Positions 17,653 to 26,741 of a stretch of DNA of 64,000 nucleotides are shown here, in pieces. Under the pieces are notes generated by a model that was not told the DNA's origin, did not search any database, and saw only the letters and a list, made by a program, of their open reading frames with translations. How positions within the stretch are numbered: position 1 is the first letter of the stretch; the number at the start of each line of letters is the position of its first letter. This DNA comes from Rapidithrix thailandica (lineage in GTDB: Bacteria; Bacteroidota; Bacteroidia; Cytophagales; Flammeovirgaceae): the NCBI RefSeq assembly GCF_039710355.1, contig NZ_JBDKWZ010000006.1, positions 1 to 64,000 of the forward strand. Reading direction: 5' to 3'. A program made the translations under genes and the position numbers.

Positions 17653-18750
17653 ATGGGACTGAGATGTGGAATTGTCGGTCTACCCAATGTGGGAAAATCG
17701 ACTCTTTTCAATGCCTTATCCAATGCTAAAGCAGAGGCTGCCAATTACCCTTTTTGTACCATTGAACCGAATGTAGGGGTAGTTACCGTTCCGGACGAGC
17801 GCTTACAAGTATTGGAGTCACTGGTAAATCCGGAAAAAGTACTTCCTACCGTCATTGAATTTGTGGACATTGCCGGTTTAGTAAAAGGAGCCAGTAAAGG
17901 TGAAGGACTGGGAAATAAATTTTTAGGAAATATCCGGGAAGTGGACGCCATTATCCATGTAGTACGCTGCTTTAAAGATGACAACGTAGTACATGTGGAT
18001 GGAAAAGTAAATCCGGTATCCGATAAAGAAATCATCGACACGGAGCTTCAAATCAAAGATTTGGAATCCATTGATAAAAAAATCCAGCGATTTCTAAAAG
18101 TTGCGAAAAGTGGTGACAAAGAGGCCCGCAAAGCATTGGAAATGCTGGAAAAATTTAAAACCCATTTAGAAAATGGAAACAATGCCAGAAGTCTGGAAGC
18201 ATCCAAAGAAGAATGGGAAGTCGTAAAAGATTTGTGTTTGCTTACCGCCAAACCCGTCATCTACTTGGCCAATGTGGAGGAAGGCTCTATTCTCAACGGG
18301 AATGAACACTCGGAGGCCTTGAAGGAAGGGGTAAAACATGAAGACGCTGAAGTATTATTAATCTGTGCAGCCATCGAATCGCAAATTGCGACCCTGGAAG
18401 ACGAAGAGGAAAAAGCGATGTTCCTTCAGGAATACGGCTTGGATGAATCCGGCTTGAACAAGTTGATTAAAGCATCTTACCGCTTATTAAACCTGATCAC
18501 ATATTTTACTGCGGGGGTAAAAGAAGTAAGAGCATGGACCATTCGCAATGGCTGGAAAGCCCCTCAAGCGGCCGGGGTAATCCACACAGACTTTGAGCGG
18601 GGTTTCATCCGTGCCGAAGTCATTGGCTATGAAGACTATAAAGAATATAAGTCCGAAGCGGCCGTCAAAGATGCTGGAAAAATGTCCATCGAAGGAAAAG
18701 AGTATGTTGTGAACGATGGGGATATTATGCATTTCAGGTTTAATGTATAA
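17653..18750 (+). CDS. ychF: Redox-regulated ATPase YchF (OLA1/Obg family)
   Basis: 365 residues. GTPase-type motifs: G1 GLPNVGKST (about 8-16), G2/G3 region with YPFCTIEPNVGVV and DIAGLVKGASKGEGLGNKFL. The G4 position shows NVEE rather than NKxD, in keeping with the ATP preference of this family. A helical insert follows, and the C-terminal TGS domain contains FTAGVKEVRAWT and GFIRAEVIGYEDY, ending EGKEYVVNDGDIMHFRFNV. Binds ribosomes and is involved in stress response. Single gene. Confidence 0.96.
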   Translation: MGLRCGIVGLPNVGKSTLFNALSNAKAEAANYPFCTIEPNVGVVTVPDERLQVLESLVNPEKVLPTVIEFVDIAGLVKGASKGEGLGNKFLGNIREVDAIIHVVRCFKDDNVVHVDGKVNPVSDKEIIDTELQIKDLESIDKKIQRFLKVAKSGDKEARKALEMLEKFKTHLENGNNARSLEASKEEWEVVKDLCLLTAKPVIYLANVEEGSILNGNEHSEALKEGVKHEDAEVLLICAAIESQIATLEDEEEKAMFLQEYGLDESGLNKLIKASYRLLNLITYFTAGVKEVRAWTIRNGWKAPQAAGVIHTDFERGFIRAEVIGYEDYKEYKSEAAVKDAGKMSIEGKEYVVNDGDIMHFRFNV

Positions 18751-18848
18751 TACAACAGAACTGTTTTCAAGGGGTTGCTTCCGGTATCAGGGAGCCTCTT
18801 TAAAAAAGAATAGTTTTACCATTTTTAAATAATCAGTGCAGTCCTTGA

Positions 18849-20015
18849 TTGGTAACATGTTTGTATCAGTCAAGGACTGACATTTCTAAAAAAGTACACA
18901 ATACTCTACTCTTGTCGATAGCGCTTCTCTCCATATTGCTTTTAGCCAGTGCTTTTCAAATTTTGCTATATGCCATCATATTTGGAAAGCTCCTTAAAAA
19001 GCAGACTCCCCCCTCCTCTTCTACCTTTCCTCCGGTTTCAGTCATTGTGGCCGCTCATAACGAAGCCCCCAATTTACAAAAACTTGTTCCACTTTTACTG
19101 AGTCAAGAATATCCTCAGTTTGAGATCATAATTGCTAACGATCGCTCTACTGACAACAGTGAAGCGATTTTGGAAGATTTTGCGAAACAACATCCATCCT
19201 TTCGTTTTATCACAATCAAACAAACCCCTCCGGAGTACACATCGAAAAAATTCGCTTTGACACAAGCAATTCAACAAGCCCGTTATGATACCCTTTTGTT
19301 TACTGATGCAGACTGTTGGCCTACCTCGCCTCATTGGATAAAAACCATGTGTCAACCTTATACAGGTACTACTCATGCAGTGTTGGGGTTCAGTCCATAT
19401 GTTAAAACAGACGGTTTGCTCAATCAACTTATCCGGTATGAAACCTTTATCACGGGTATTCAATACCTGTCTTTTGCTTTATGGGGAAAGCCTTATATGG
19501 GAGTAGGTAGAAATATTTCATATCAAAAATCTTTGTTCAGGCAACAAAAAGGCTTTGGAAAGTATTCTTCAATATTAGGGGGGGATGATGATCTGTTTAT
19601 CAACGGGCTACAAGCGGGTACCAAGGTTGCTATTGCACTCTCCCCTAACAGCCAAATGCTTACGGAACCCAAGCATACCTGGCGGGAATGGTATATACAA
19701 AAAAAACGCCATCTATCGGTGGGAAAACACTACCAGAAGGGTAGCCAAGCGCTCTTAGGACTTATTCTCCTTTCGCATTTTTTACATTATTTTTTGGTTA
19801 TCATACTGACAATCCTAAATTTTTATACTAGTATTGCTATTGGAGTACTACTTATTCGACTATTAGTCGTTTCCATAGTGTTAAAGTATCTTAGTTTTAA
19901 ATTACATTATAAAATTAGCATCTTTAGCATCCCCTTATTAGACAGCTTGTATTTAGTCTATTTACTTATTATGGGGGGGGTGACCCTTACTTCAAAACGA
20001 ATAACATGGAGTTGA
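18849..20015 (+). CDS. Family 2 glycosyltransferase, membrane-bound
   Basis: 388 residues from TTG; no ATG precedes the first membrane helix, so the exact start is uncertain (another TTG lies near 18911). A leading helix (about 18-45) is followed by a GT-A domain with VSVIVAAHNEAPNLQKL, ANDRSTDNSE, the DxD-type FTDADCWP, and GGDDDLFINGLQAG; the QxxRW-like motif is replaced by TWREWYIQKKRHLS. Three or four C-terminal helices finish it. Likely transfers a sugar to a lipid or nascent polymer on the cytoplasmic side. Overlaps the next gene, a sigma factor, by 10 nt. Confidence 0.85.
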   Translation: MVTCLYQSRTDISKKVHNTLLLSIALLSILLLASAFQILLYAIIFGKLLKKQTPPSSSTFPPVSVIVAAHNEAPNLQKLVPLLLSQEYPQFEIIIANDRSTDNSEAILEDFAKQHPSFRFITIKQTPPEYTSKKFALTQAIQQARYDTLLFTDADCWPTSPHWIKTMCQPYTGTTHAVLGFSPYVKTDGLLNQLIRYETFITGIQYLSFALWGKPYMGVGRNISYQKSLFRQQKGFGKYSSILGGDDDLFINGLQAGTKVAIALSPNSQMLTEPKHTWREWYIQKKRHLSVGKHYQKGSQALLGLILLSHFLHYFLVIILTILNFYTSIAIGVLLIRLLVVSIVLKYLSFKLHYKISIFSIPLLDSLYLVYLLIMGGVTLTSKRITWS

Positions 20016-20611
20016 AAAAACGGTTTTCAGAAAAGGCACTAGCTGATTTTAAATTAATTGATCAAGCTCTTAACGGTGAAGAGAAAGCCTATGCTGAGTT
20101 GATGGATAAGTACCGGAAATCGGTGTATCATATGATGCTCAAAATGGTAAGAAACGTAGATGACGCGGAAGACTTGACCATAGAAGCCTTTGCCAAAGCC
20201 TTTAAAAACTTACATAAATTTAAACGAGATTATACGTTTAGCACTTGGTTGTTCCGGGTGGCTACCAATAATTGTATTGACTTTATCCGAAAAAAGAAAC
20301 TGGATACCTATAGTATCAACTCGGAGTTTGAAAACGATGAAGGTGACAATATCAGCATTGATATCAAAGATAAAAACCTCAATCCTCAGGAAGTCGCTAT
20401 CAAACTTCAAAAGGTAGAAATCGTCCGGAAGGTGGTTGACTTATTACCGCCGAAATACAGGCGACTGGTAAAGCTCCGCTATTTCCAAGAGCTTTCATAC
20501 GATGAAATTGCCAAGGAAATAGAAGCCCCGCTAGGTACGGTCAAAGCACAACTACACCGGGCCAGAGAGTTACTCTATGATATGGTCAAAGACAGCAAAC
20601 ATGTCATATAA
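20006..20611 (+). CDS. ECF-type RNA polymerase sigma factor
   Basis: 201 residues. Region 2 spans about 20-95 (YHMMLKMVRNVDDAEDLTIEAFAKAF, then FSTWLFRVATNNCIDFIRKKK); an acidic linker follows; region 4 (about 135-190) has LPPKYRRLVKLRYFQELSYDEIAKEI and LGTVKAQLHRARELL. No anti-sigma gene is adjacent, unlike the pair at 54.3 kb. It starts inside the glycosyltransferase gene (10-nt overlap), which suggests translational coupling. Confidence 0.9.
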   Translation: MELKKRFSEKALADFKLIDQALNGEEKAYAELMDKYRKSVYHMMLKMVRNVDDAEDLTIEAFAKAFKNLHKFKRDYTFSTWLFRVATNNCIDFIRKKKLDTYSINSEFENDEGDNISIDIKDKNLNPQEVAIKLQKVEIVRKVVDLLPPKYRRLVKLRYFQELSYDEIAKEIEAPLGTVKAQLHRARELLYDMVKDSKHVI

Positions 20612-20615
20612 GTTT

Positions 20616-20641
20616 CAGCGGGTTTAGCCCGCTGTTTTTTT
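20616..20641 (+). terminator. Terminator of the GT2-sigma transcript
   Basis: Stem CAGCGGG (20616-20622) with CCCGCTG (20628-20634) followed by TTTTTTT, 5 nt after the sigma factor stop. Confidence 0.9.
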
Positions 20642-20749
20642 GTCGGGGAAATTAAAGACGATTTTAAGCTTGCACATTGATCATAGCTATTAGGTTTTTA
20701 TATTTGCTCTTTCATTCAGAAATCCACAAAGAGTACTATACTATATTAC

Positions 20750-21373
20750 ATGGAGGTATTACTAAAAAAGTATTTTCCTGAGATCACTCAAACGCAATTA
20801 GACTTATTTAAAAGTCTGCCACCTTTGTATGCTTATTGGAATGAGAAGGTGAATGTAATTTCCCGCAGAGATGTGGAGAATTTAACCGAACGCCACATCC
20901 TACATTCCTTGAGCATTGCCAAAATTTTTCCACTGGCTCCCGGTACCCGTGTATTGGATGTGGGAACAGGGGGTGGTTTCCCTGGAATTCCTCTGGCGAT
21001 TTTTTACCCTGAAGCTCAGTTTCATCTGGTTGATTCTATTGGCAAAAAAATTAAAGTGGTGGAAGAGATTGCCAAAACCCTGGAACTGTCCAATGTAACG
21101 GCAGAGCAAATCCGTGCTGAAAAACTAACCCAACAATATGACCTCATTGTAAGCCGGGCAGTCACCCGCATTGACGTACTTCACCGTTGGACGAAAAAAC
21201 TCATTCGCAGCGGACAAGCCAACTCATTTAAAAACGGTATTCTTTGTTTGAAAGGAGGCGATTTAAAGGAAGAGTTTGCCAAATTCAAAAACCATCATCG
21301 CTTCTACCCTCTGAAGGAATATTTTGAAGAAGAATTTTTTGAGACCAAAAAACTCGTTTACGTTCCGGTTTAG
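20750..21373 (+). CDS. rsmG: 16S rRNA (guanine-527-N7)-methyltransferase
   Basis: 207 residues, the usual RsmG length. Signature segments: NVISRRDVENLTERHILHSLSI (about 31-52), motif I VLDVGTGGGFPGIPLAI (about 67-83), FHLVDSIGKKIKVVEEI and VSRAVTRIDVL. It methylates N7 of G527 in 16S rRNA, in the 530 loop of the decoding site. Monocistronic by spacing. Confidence 0.95.
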   Translation: MEVLLKKYFPEITQTQLDLFKSLPPLYAYWNEKVNVISRRDVENLTERHILHSLSIAKIFPLAPGTRVLDVGTGGGFPGIPLAIFYPEAQFHLVDSIGKKIKVVEEIAKTLELSNVTAEQIRAEKLTQQYDLIVSRAVTRIDVLHRWTKKLIRSGQANSFKNGILCLKGGDLKEEFAKFKNHHRFYPLKEYFEEEFFETKKLVYVPV

Positions 21374-21526
21374 TGGCTTTTTTATGTATAACCAGCATTG
21401 CTCCTTAAAGGACTCTAACAGTACGATTCAAGGCAGTGTGAAACCCTAAGCGCCCAAACATAAAAACTAAACATGGGTTGTGGATTATTAAGGAATAAGA
21501 TTGTATAATTGCGCCCTGTAACACTC

Positions 21527-22501
21527 ATGGCTATAAACATCAAGCAAATAAAGTCCCCCGTCTCGGATGAGATGGCCGAATTTGAGAAGAAGTTCCGCTT
21601 TTTCATGAAAAGTAAAGTGATGTTGCTCGACAACATCATGAGTTATATTGTCAAGAAAAAAGGGAAACAGATCCGGCCCATCCTGGTTTTCCTGACTGCA
21701 GGAATTACCGGTGAAGTCAAAGAAGCCACTTACCGTGGCGCTGCTTTGATTGAGCTATTGCACACGGCTTCCCTGGTACACGATGATGTGGTGGATGACT
21801 CTCAATACCGCAGAGGTTTTTTTTCGGTCAATGCCTTATGGAAAAACAAAATTGCCGTCTTGGTTGGAGATTACCTTTTGGCCAAAGGCCTGCTTCTTTC
21901 GGTGGACAACGGGGATTTTGAACTCTTGAGAATTGTTTCCAATGCAGTAAGGGAGATGAGTGAAGGAGAACTCTTGCAAATGGAAAAGGCCCGGAAATTG
22001 GACATTACCGAAGAGGTATATTTCCAGATTATCCGTCAAAAAACCGCCACACTTATTGCCGCTTGTTGTGCCGTAGGTGCCAGCTCCGTAGGAGCTCCTC
22101 AGGAAACCGTTGACAGGATGTTGACTTTTGGAGAGAAGATCGGTATTGCCTTTCAAATGAAAGACGACCTGTTTGATTATGGCAACGCTGAAATCGGTAA
22201 ACCCCTTGGTATTGACATCAAGGAAAAGAAAATGACCTTGCCTCTCATCTATGCCTTAAATCAAGCCGACAAGCCTACCAAACGGAAAATCATCAATACG
22301 ATCAAAAATAAAAGTGACAACCCGGATAAGGTAGCGGAAGTGATTGACTTTGTCAGAAAATCCGGGGGAATTGAGTATACCACCCAGGTAATGAAACAAT
22401 ATGTGCAAGAGGCCAAAGATCTCTTGGCTTCATTTCCCGAGTCGGAATTTAAGTCTTCTTTACATGCTTTGATCGAATACATCATTGAAAGAAAAAAATA
22501 A
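21527..22501 (+). CDS. Trans-polyprenyl diphosphate synthase (octaprenyl/nonaprenyl type)
   Basis: About 324 residues from ATG at 21527 (MAINIKQIK); the TTG six codons earlier is less likely. First Asp-rich motif in LVHDDVVDDSQYRRG (about 85-99) and second in FQMKDDLFDYG (about 215-225); KKGKQIRPILVFL holds the IPP-binding Arg. It condenses isopentenyl diphosphate onto allylic primers to build the side chain of menaquinone. Chain length is not predictable by eye. Confidence 0.92.
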   Translation: MAINIKQIKSPVSDEMAEFEKKFRFFMKSKVMLLDNIMSYIVKKKGKQIRPILVFLTAGITGEVKEATYRGAALIELLHTASLVHDDVVDDSQYRRGFFSVNALWKNKIAVLVGDYLLAKGLLLSVDNGDFELLRIVSNAVREMSEGELLQMEKARKLDITEEVYFQIIRQKTATLIAACCAVGASSVGAPQETVDRMLTFGEKIGIAFQMKDDLFDYGNAEIGKPLGIDIKEKKMTLPLIYALNQADKPTKRKIINTIKNKSDNPDKVAEVIDFVRKSGGIEYTTQVMKQYVQEAKDLLASFPESEFKSSLHALIEYIIERKK

Positions 22502-22530
22502 GGGGAAATTTTCGTTCCCCCTTATTTTTT
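22499..22530. terminator. Terminator between convergent genes
   Basis: Stem AAGGGGAA with TTCCCCCTT around a TTTTCG-type loop, then ATTTTTT. It overlaps the end of the polyprenyl synthase gene and may also stop reading from the opposing fadD-type gene. Confidence 0.75.
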
Positions 22531-22548
22531 CATCACCGGGATATCTGC

Positions 22549-24225
22549 TTAAGCATCCTGCTCTTTTAAAGCCCTTCTCAGTATTTTACCGACATTCGTT
22601 TTAGGCAATTCGGTTTTAAACTCATAGTACCTCGGCACCTTGTAGGCGGTAAGTTGCTCTTTACAAAAAGATTTTAACTCTTCTTCTGTTAAGCTTTCAT
22701 CTTTTTTCACAATAAAGACTTTTACGGCTTCGGTAGACTTGCTATCGGGCACTCCTATTGCGGCAGCTTCCAGTACCTTGGGATGTTCCATAATTACATC
22801 CTCCACCTCGTTCGGATATACATTAAACCCTGATACCAAGATCATATCCTTTTTGCGGTCGACAATTTTGAAAAAGCCATCGGGCTCCATCATCGCCACA
22901 TCTCCTGTTTTAAACCAACCCTCTTTCCAAAAAGACTTTTGCGTTTCGTCCTCTCTCTGCCAATATCCCTTCATCACTTGAGGGCCACAAGCAACCAACT
23001 CCCCTACTTCACCCACTTCTTGTTCGATACCGTTTTCATCGATAATTTTGACCTCCGTGCTTGGAAATGGCAAACCAATAGTCCCTACATGTTCACTGCC
23101 ATCCAATGGATTACAGCACAATACCGGGGAGGTTTCCGTCAAGCCATACCCTTCCAACAGTGGGCATCCGGTCACTTCTTTCCAACGTTTGGCAACGGCC
23201 TGTTGTACGGCCATTCCCCCGCCTATGCTTACTTTCAATTTACTAAAATCCAGTGTCGGAAAATCAGCCTGATTCAACAAGCCATTGTATAACGTATTTA
23301 CTCCTGTGAAGATCGTAAACTGATGCTTTCTCAACTCTTTCACAAAACCGGGCATATCTCTTGGGTTCGTAATCAAAATATTTCTAGCCCCGATTTTTAA
23401 CATGGTCAATGCATTGACCGTCAGAGAGAAAATATGATACAAAGGCAAAGCAGTAATCACAATTTCTTTTCTTTCGACTAATTTGGGTTTTAACCATTGC
23501 CCGGTTTGCTCCAAGTTGGATACAATATTTCTATGGGTAAGCATCGCCCCTTTGGATACCCCGGTGGTTCCGCCCGTATATTGCAAATAGGCAATGTCTT
23601 CTCCGGTTACTTTTACTTCCTTGTATTCTCCCGGACTGGTTTTTCCAATTGCCTGGTTAAACGGTATCGCTTGAGGAATGGAGAATGCCGGCACCATCTT
23701 TTTGATATATTTGACCACCGCATTGACGATTAGCTTTTTAGGAAAGCCCAACATATCGCCAATATTGGTTACAAAAATGTGCTCAATTGAGGTATCCGCC
23801 AATATATTTTGAAGTTTTGAGGCAAAATTTGACAAGATAACGATCGCCTTCACTCCCGCATCGTTAAACTGATGTTTCATTTCCCGTTCAGTGTACAGCG
23901 GATTGGTATTTACAACAATCATCCCTGCCCGTAGTACGCCATACATGGCCACAGGATATTGCAACAAGTTGGGCATTTGAATGGCCACCCGGTCCCCTTT
24001 TTTCAACCCTGTATACTGTTGTAAGTATGCAGCAAATTTTTTAGATAAATCATCCAGCTCTCCATACGTGATGCTTTTTCCCATATTCTCATAGGCCGGT
24101 AAATCTTTGTATTTTTGAAATGCTTCATTCATCAAGGCCAACAAAGAACTATATCGATTGGGATCGATCTCTGCATTGACACCTTCGGGATAATGCTTTA
24201 GCCAAGGCTTCATTTCCATATTCAT
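22549..24225 (-). CDS. fadD: Long-chain fatty acid-CoA ligase
   Basis: 558 residues, ANL adenylate-forming family. ATP-binding P-loop YTGGTTGVSKGAMLTH (about 215-230), A5-type EGYGLTETSPVLC, the A7/A8 stretch WFKTGDVAMMEPDGFFKIVDRKKDMILVSG split over about 435-464, FNVYPNEVED and the catalytic Lys in LPKTNVGKILRRAL near the C-terminus. Activates long-chain fatty acids to acyl-CoA at the inner membrane. No other beta-oxidation genes are near. Confidence 0.93.
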   Translation of the reverse strand: MNMEMKPWLKHYPEGVNAEIDPNRYSSLLALMNEAFQKYKDLPAYENMGKSITYGELDDLSKKFAAYLQQYTGLKKGDRVAIQMPNLLQYPVAMYGVLRAGMIVVNTNPLYTEREMKHQFNDAGVKAIVILSNFASKLQNILADTSIEHIFVTNIGDMLGFPKKLIVNAVVKYIKKMVPAFSIPQAIPFNQAIGKTSPGEYKEVKVTGEDIAYLQYTGGTTGVSKGAMLTHRNIVSNLEQTGQWLKPKLVERKEIVITALPLYHIFSLTVNALTMLKIGARNILITNPRDMPGFVKELRKHQFTIFTGVNTLYNGLLNQADFPTLDFSKLKVSIGGGMAVQQAVAKRWKEVTGCPLLEGYGLTETSPVLCCNPLDGSEHVGTIGLPFPSTEVKIIDENGIEQEVGEVGELVACGPQVMKGYWQREDETQKSFWKEGWFKTGDVAMMEPDGFFKIVDRKKDMILVSGFNVYPNEVEDVIMEHPKVLEAAAIGVPDSKSTEAVKVFIVKKDESLTEEELKSFCKEQLTAYKVPRYYEFKTELPKTNVGKILRRALKEQDA

Positions 24226-24289
24226 CAGTGTTTAATTGGTTACTTTTTAGAAATCTTACGATGAAAGTCCGTTTCAACTATTTGTTAAT

Positions 24290-24450
24290 GAAGTGAATTA
24301 ACCTTTTTCTTTTTCCTGAAAAAGGTTTCAAACACGCCTCCTCTGTCTTACTTTTTGCAACAATAGCTTTGGCTATTCTCTTCAAAAAGCGCCTTGATGA
24401 GCCGATTTTGATTCCATCTTCGGTCAAAAACTATACGTGGAAACCACCTC
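24290..24450 (-). mobile_element. Family-1 MITE, copy 2 (161 bp)
   Basis: Read on the minus strand it begins GAGGTGGTTTCCACGTATAG and ends GGTTAATTCACTTC, collinear and equal in length with the copies at 31815 and 63488. It is flanked by the 3-bp duplication AAT (24287-24289 and 24451-24453). No coding capacity. It lies 65 bp upstream of fadD. Confidence 0.85.
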
Positions 24451-24813
24451 AATAGAAAGAGTATTTAAGTAAAAAACATATTTTTATAGACAAACATCAT
24501 TTTTTTACGATATTCCTTACTCAGAAGGTTGATCTTATCATTACTTTTTCCACAAACTTCCTCAATATGAGAAAGCTACCTTTCCGCTTAGTACAAATCC
24601 TTTTACTATTGCAATAAAGAAAGCATTAATATAAAAATATCTTGGCAAAAGAGGAACAGAGTGCTTGCTTTTTAAGCAAGCGAGTGATAAATAATGTAAG
24701 AATAACACAATAACCATATGACAATCAAGCTGATTACCACCTGTCTAATCACTCAACGGAGAGCAATGAGGGCCCTGAAATTTCGTCAAAGAGTTTAAAG
24801 CAATAAGATACAC
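24451..24813. other. Non-coding region upstream of parA
   Basis: About 360 bp without an ORF. It holds one perfect 8-bp inverted repeat with a 3-nt loop (24663-24681, GCTTGCTT/AAGCAAGC) with no T-run after it, so probably not an intrinsic terminator. No iterons were seen. Confidence 0.45.
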
Positions 24814-24838
24814 TTCTACCTTATACGTATAAGTAGAA
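24814..24838. promoter_or_regulatory. Palindromic operator candidate of the parA gene pair
   Basis: TTCTA-C-CTTATAC facing GTATAAG-TAGAA: a 12-bp dyad with a single unpaired C. It ends one base before the -33 box of the parA promoter. Partition operons of the ParA/RHH type are commonly autorepressed by the RHH protein at such a site. Confidence 0.6.
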
Positions 24839-24870
24839 TTTGATGATGTAAGATTTTCCTATTAATTTTG
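24839..24870 (+). promoter_or_regulatory. parA promoter
   Basis: TTTG (24839-24842) and TAATTTTG (24863-24870, exact TAnnTTTG) separated by 20 bp; the start codon is 26 nt further on. Confidence 0.65.
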
Positions 24871-24895
24871 CAGATACAATTAAACAAAGTAATTC

Positions 24896-25561
24896 ATGAG
24901 TTGTAGAATTATCTCATTTGCCACTCAAAAAGGAGGAGTAGGCAAAACTACGCTATTAATGCTTACGGCAGCGGCTATACATAATCGCACCAAAAAACGA
25001 GTACTTGTGATAGATTGCGACCCGCAAAGATCGGTGAAAACGATTTACAACCAAGAGAACAATAACGATTCGTACGATGTTTTTGCTTTTAACTGGAACC
25101 AGCCAAAACCGGAAGCTAACTTTGAGAAGACCATTACCCTGGCCGAAAAAAGGTATGATGTAATATTGATGGATGTGCCGGGAAAAATGGAGGGTAAAGA
25201 GATTTATTATAGCGTATTAATTTCCGATTTCCTGATCGTTCCTGTAGTAGCCAGTGCATTGGACATTAATGCTACCATCAGTTTCCTGAAAAAGATTCCG
25301 CCCATACGCGAAGACAAAATGGACCAGGGGTTTCCTTTCGAGGTATATGGAGTCATCAATAAAAAGGATCAGACGATCGAACATCAACGACTGAAAGAAT
25401 TGGCAGGCATCGGAGGAATGAAACTGTTCTATTCGCCAATTTCTAACTTGGTACGATACCGGAGAAATATTTCTACTGTTCATGACATTACGGACTCATC
25501 CATCGAGAAGGATGAATTTAACATGTATTTCGATGAGTTTATGACTAAATGCTTATTATAA
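24896..25561 (+). CDS. ParA-family ATPase
   Basis: 221 residues. Deviant Walker A KGGVGKTT (about 12-19), Walker A' region VLVIDCDPQRS, Walker B VILMDVPGKM and a later NKKDQTIEHQRLKEL. No N-terminal HTH, so it is the short type that relies on a small DNA-binding partner for repression and centromere binding (ParF/Soj-like size). Its stop TAA overlaps the ATG of the following RHH gene by one base, so the two are translationally coupled. Such pairs occur on plasmids, integrative elements and some chromosomes; which applies here is unknown. Confidence 0.88.
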   Translation: MSCRIISFATQKGGVGKTTLLMLTAAAIHNRTKKRVLVIDCDPQRSVKTIYNQENNNDSYDVFAFNWNQPKPEANFEKTITLAEKRYDVILMDVPGKMEGKEIYYSVLISDFLIVPVVASALDINATISFLKKIPPIREDKMDQGFPFEVYGVINKKDQTIEHQRLKELAGIGGMKLFYSPISNLVRYRRNISTVHDITDSSIEKDEFNMYFDEFMTKCLL

Positions 25562-25839
25562 TGGCAGAGAAAAAAAGTAAATCTGATCTCATATTCGACT
25601 CGCTGAAAAAAAACAGAGATTCGTTGCTATATCGAGAGAAAGAAAAAAACTTGTCCTTCACTAACTTGGACATTGATTCCATTAAACCTAAGAAAAAACA
25701 AATTGAATACGCTTCGGTGAAACTGAGGGCTGACTTGTATGAAAGGCTAAGAAATGCAGCAAAAGACCAAGGGATCAAACAACCGGGAAAACTTATTGCC
25801 CTAATCCTTGAAACATACCTAAACCAAATTGAAAAGTAA
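25561..25839 (+). CDS. Small RHH-type partner of the ParA protein
   Basis: 92 residues from the ATG at 25561 that overlaps the parA stop. The N-terminal half is charged and probably flexible. The C-terminal half (ASVKLRADLYERLRNAA, then LIALILETYLNQ) has the strand-helix-helix pattern of ribbon-helix-helix DNA-binding proteins such as ParG. It would bind the partition site and the palindrome at 24814-24838, and its N-terminal tail would stimulate the ATPase. Assignment rests on pattern and gene order. Confidence 0.7.
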   Translation: MAEKKSKSDLIFDSLKKNRDSLLYREKEKNLSFTNLDIDSIKPKKKQIEYASVKLRADLYERLRNAAKDQGIKQPGKLIALILETYLNQIEK

Positions 25840-26048
25840 ACGGCTTACGTCTTTTACCCACTAATTGTAGTCAACATCAACAAAATGTAGATTTTTTCCA
25901 CAAAAACATCTCCTAGAGACCTATCACTATAAGCTGATTTACAGATACTTACAATATTTTATTTTTATGGTACACAATTTTCTAAGTTAAGAGTAGAAAT
26001 GCAAAAGATAAGTTATAAACTACTGAATAAAATCAGTAATTTGACTTT

Positions 26049-26107
26049 TCATTACTAGGGGAATTGTATAGGAATAAGGTCTTTGTTTCAAGGACCTTAT
26101 TTTTTTT
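26049..26107 (+). ncRNA. Small repeated RNA ending in a terminator, copy 1
   Basis: The conserved block TCATTACTAGGGGAATTGTA is followed by a hairpin, ATAAGGTCTTTG (26074-26085) with CAAGGACCTTAT (26089-26100), and a run of T. The same unit recurs at 26577. No gene precedes it closely on this strand except the RHH gene 210 bp upstream, so it is either that operon's terminator or the 3' part of a separate short RNA. Confidence 0.55.
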
Positions 26108-26576
26108 GCCTTTGCTAAAATAATGAAAGTCAACAAAACGTAACTCTCACAACAGCCCACGATCTTTTCCCTTATAAGCTCAGTATGTTTATACCAACCC
26201 AGGTTCCTTCTTGTTTTTTTGTATAACAATGCACTTTAACACCGTACAGGATTAGCTCAGATTTAACTATCTAATCTTGTCTTCATTTAATATGTTAACG
26301 ACACTCATGTATAATAATCTAAAAAAACGCCAATTTGAAGTCAGAATAAAAAACAAAATAATACCGGAAAATGTAGGGAAAAGTGTTTATGAAATCAACA
26401 ACCTGAGGAAGGCCTCAACAATATTTTCAAATAGCACGGGAAGCAGTATTAGTGATATTATTTTGAATTACAGTCATTTAGTGAAATTTTATACTTTTGG
26501 TACAAATTTGTTAATTATCCTTAATGTCTTTGACAGTATTAGGAAATAGAAATTGACTAAAAAGTAAACTTACTTA

Positions 26577-26633
26577 TCATTACTAGGGGAATTGTATGGA
26601 ATGAGATCCTTGCTTCAAGGGTCTTATTTTTTT
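26577..26633 (+). ncRNA. Small repeated RNA ending in a terminator, copy 2
   Basis: Begins TCATTACTAGGGGAATTGTA, then hairpin ATGAGATCCTTG (26601-26612) with CAAGGGTCTTAT (26616-26627) and seven T. Compared with copy 1, stem pairs differ but stay paired (G-C to A-T, T-A to T-G, T-G to C-G), which supports selection on the RNA stem. It lies about 150 bp before the NtrC-type regulator. Confidence 0.55.
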
Positions 26634-26733
26634 ATATTTACCTATAAACGAAATAGTTATTCTTTCTTTCAGAACCTACAGCTTCATTTAGAATAAACCT
26701 CTCAACATTTCCACACAATAGCGCAAAGTTTAA

Positions 26734-26741
26734 TAAATTTG
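26734..26741 (+). promoter_or_regulatory. -7 box ahead of the NtrC-type regulator
   Basis: TAAATTTG, an exact TAnnTTTG match, 38 nt before the start codon. No good -33 TTTG at 19-20 bp. Confidence 0.4.

Noticed and set aside
24663..24681. Perfect 8-bp stem with 3-nt loop
   Set aside because: No T-run and no gene ending here, so not called as a terminator.
26277..26549. 90-codon ORF between the two small RNAs
   Set aside because: TTG start, low-complexity composition, no recognisable domain; too weak to call.
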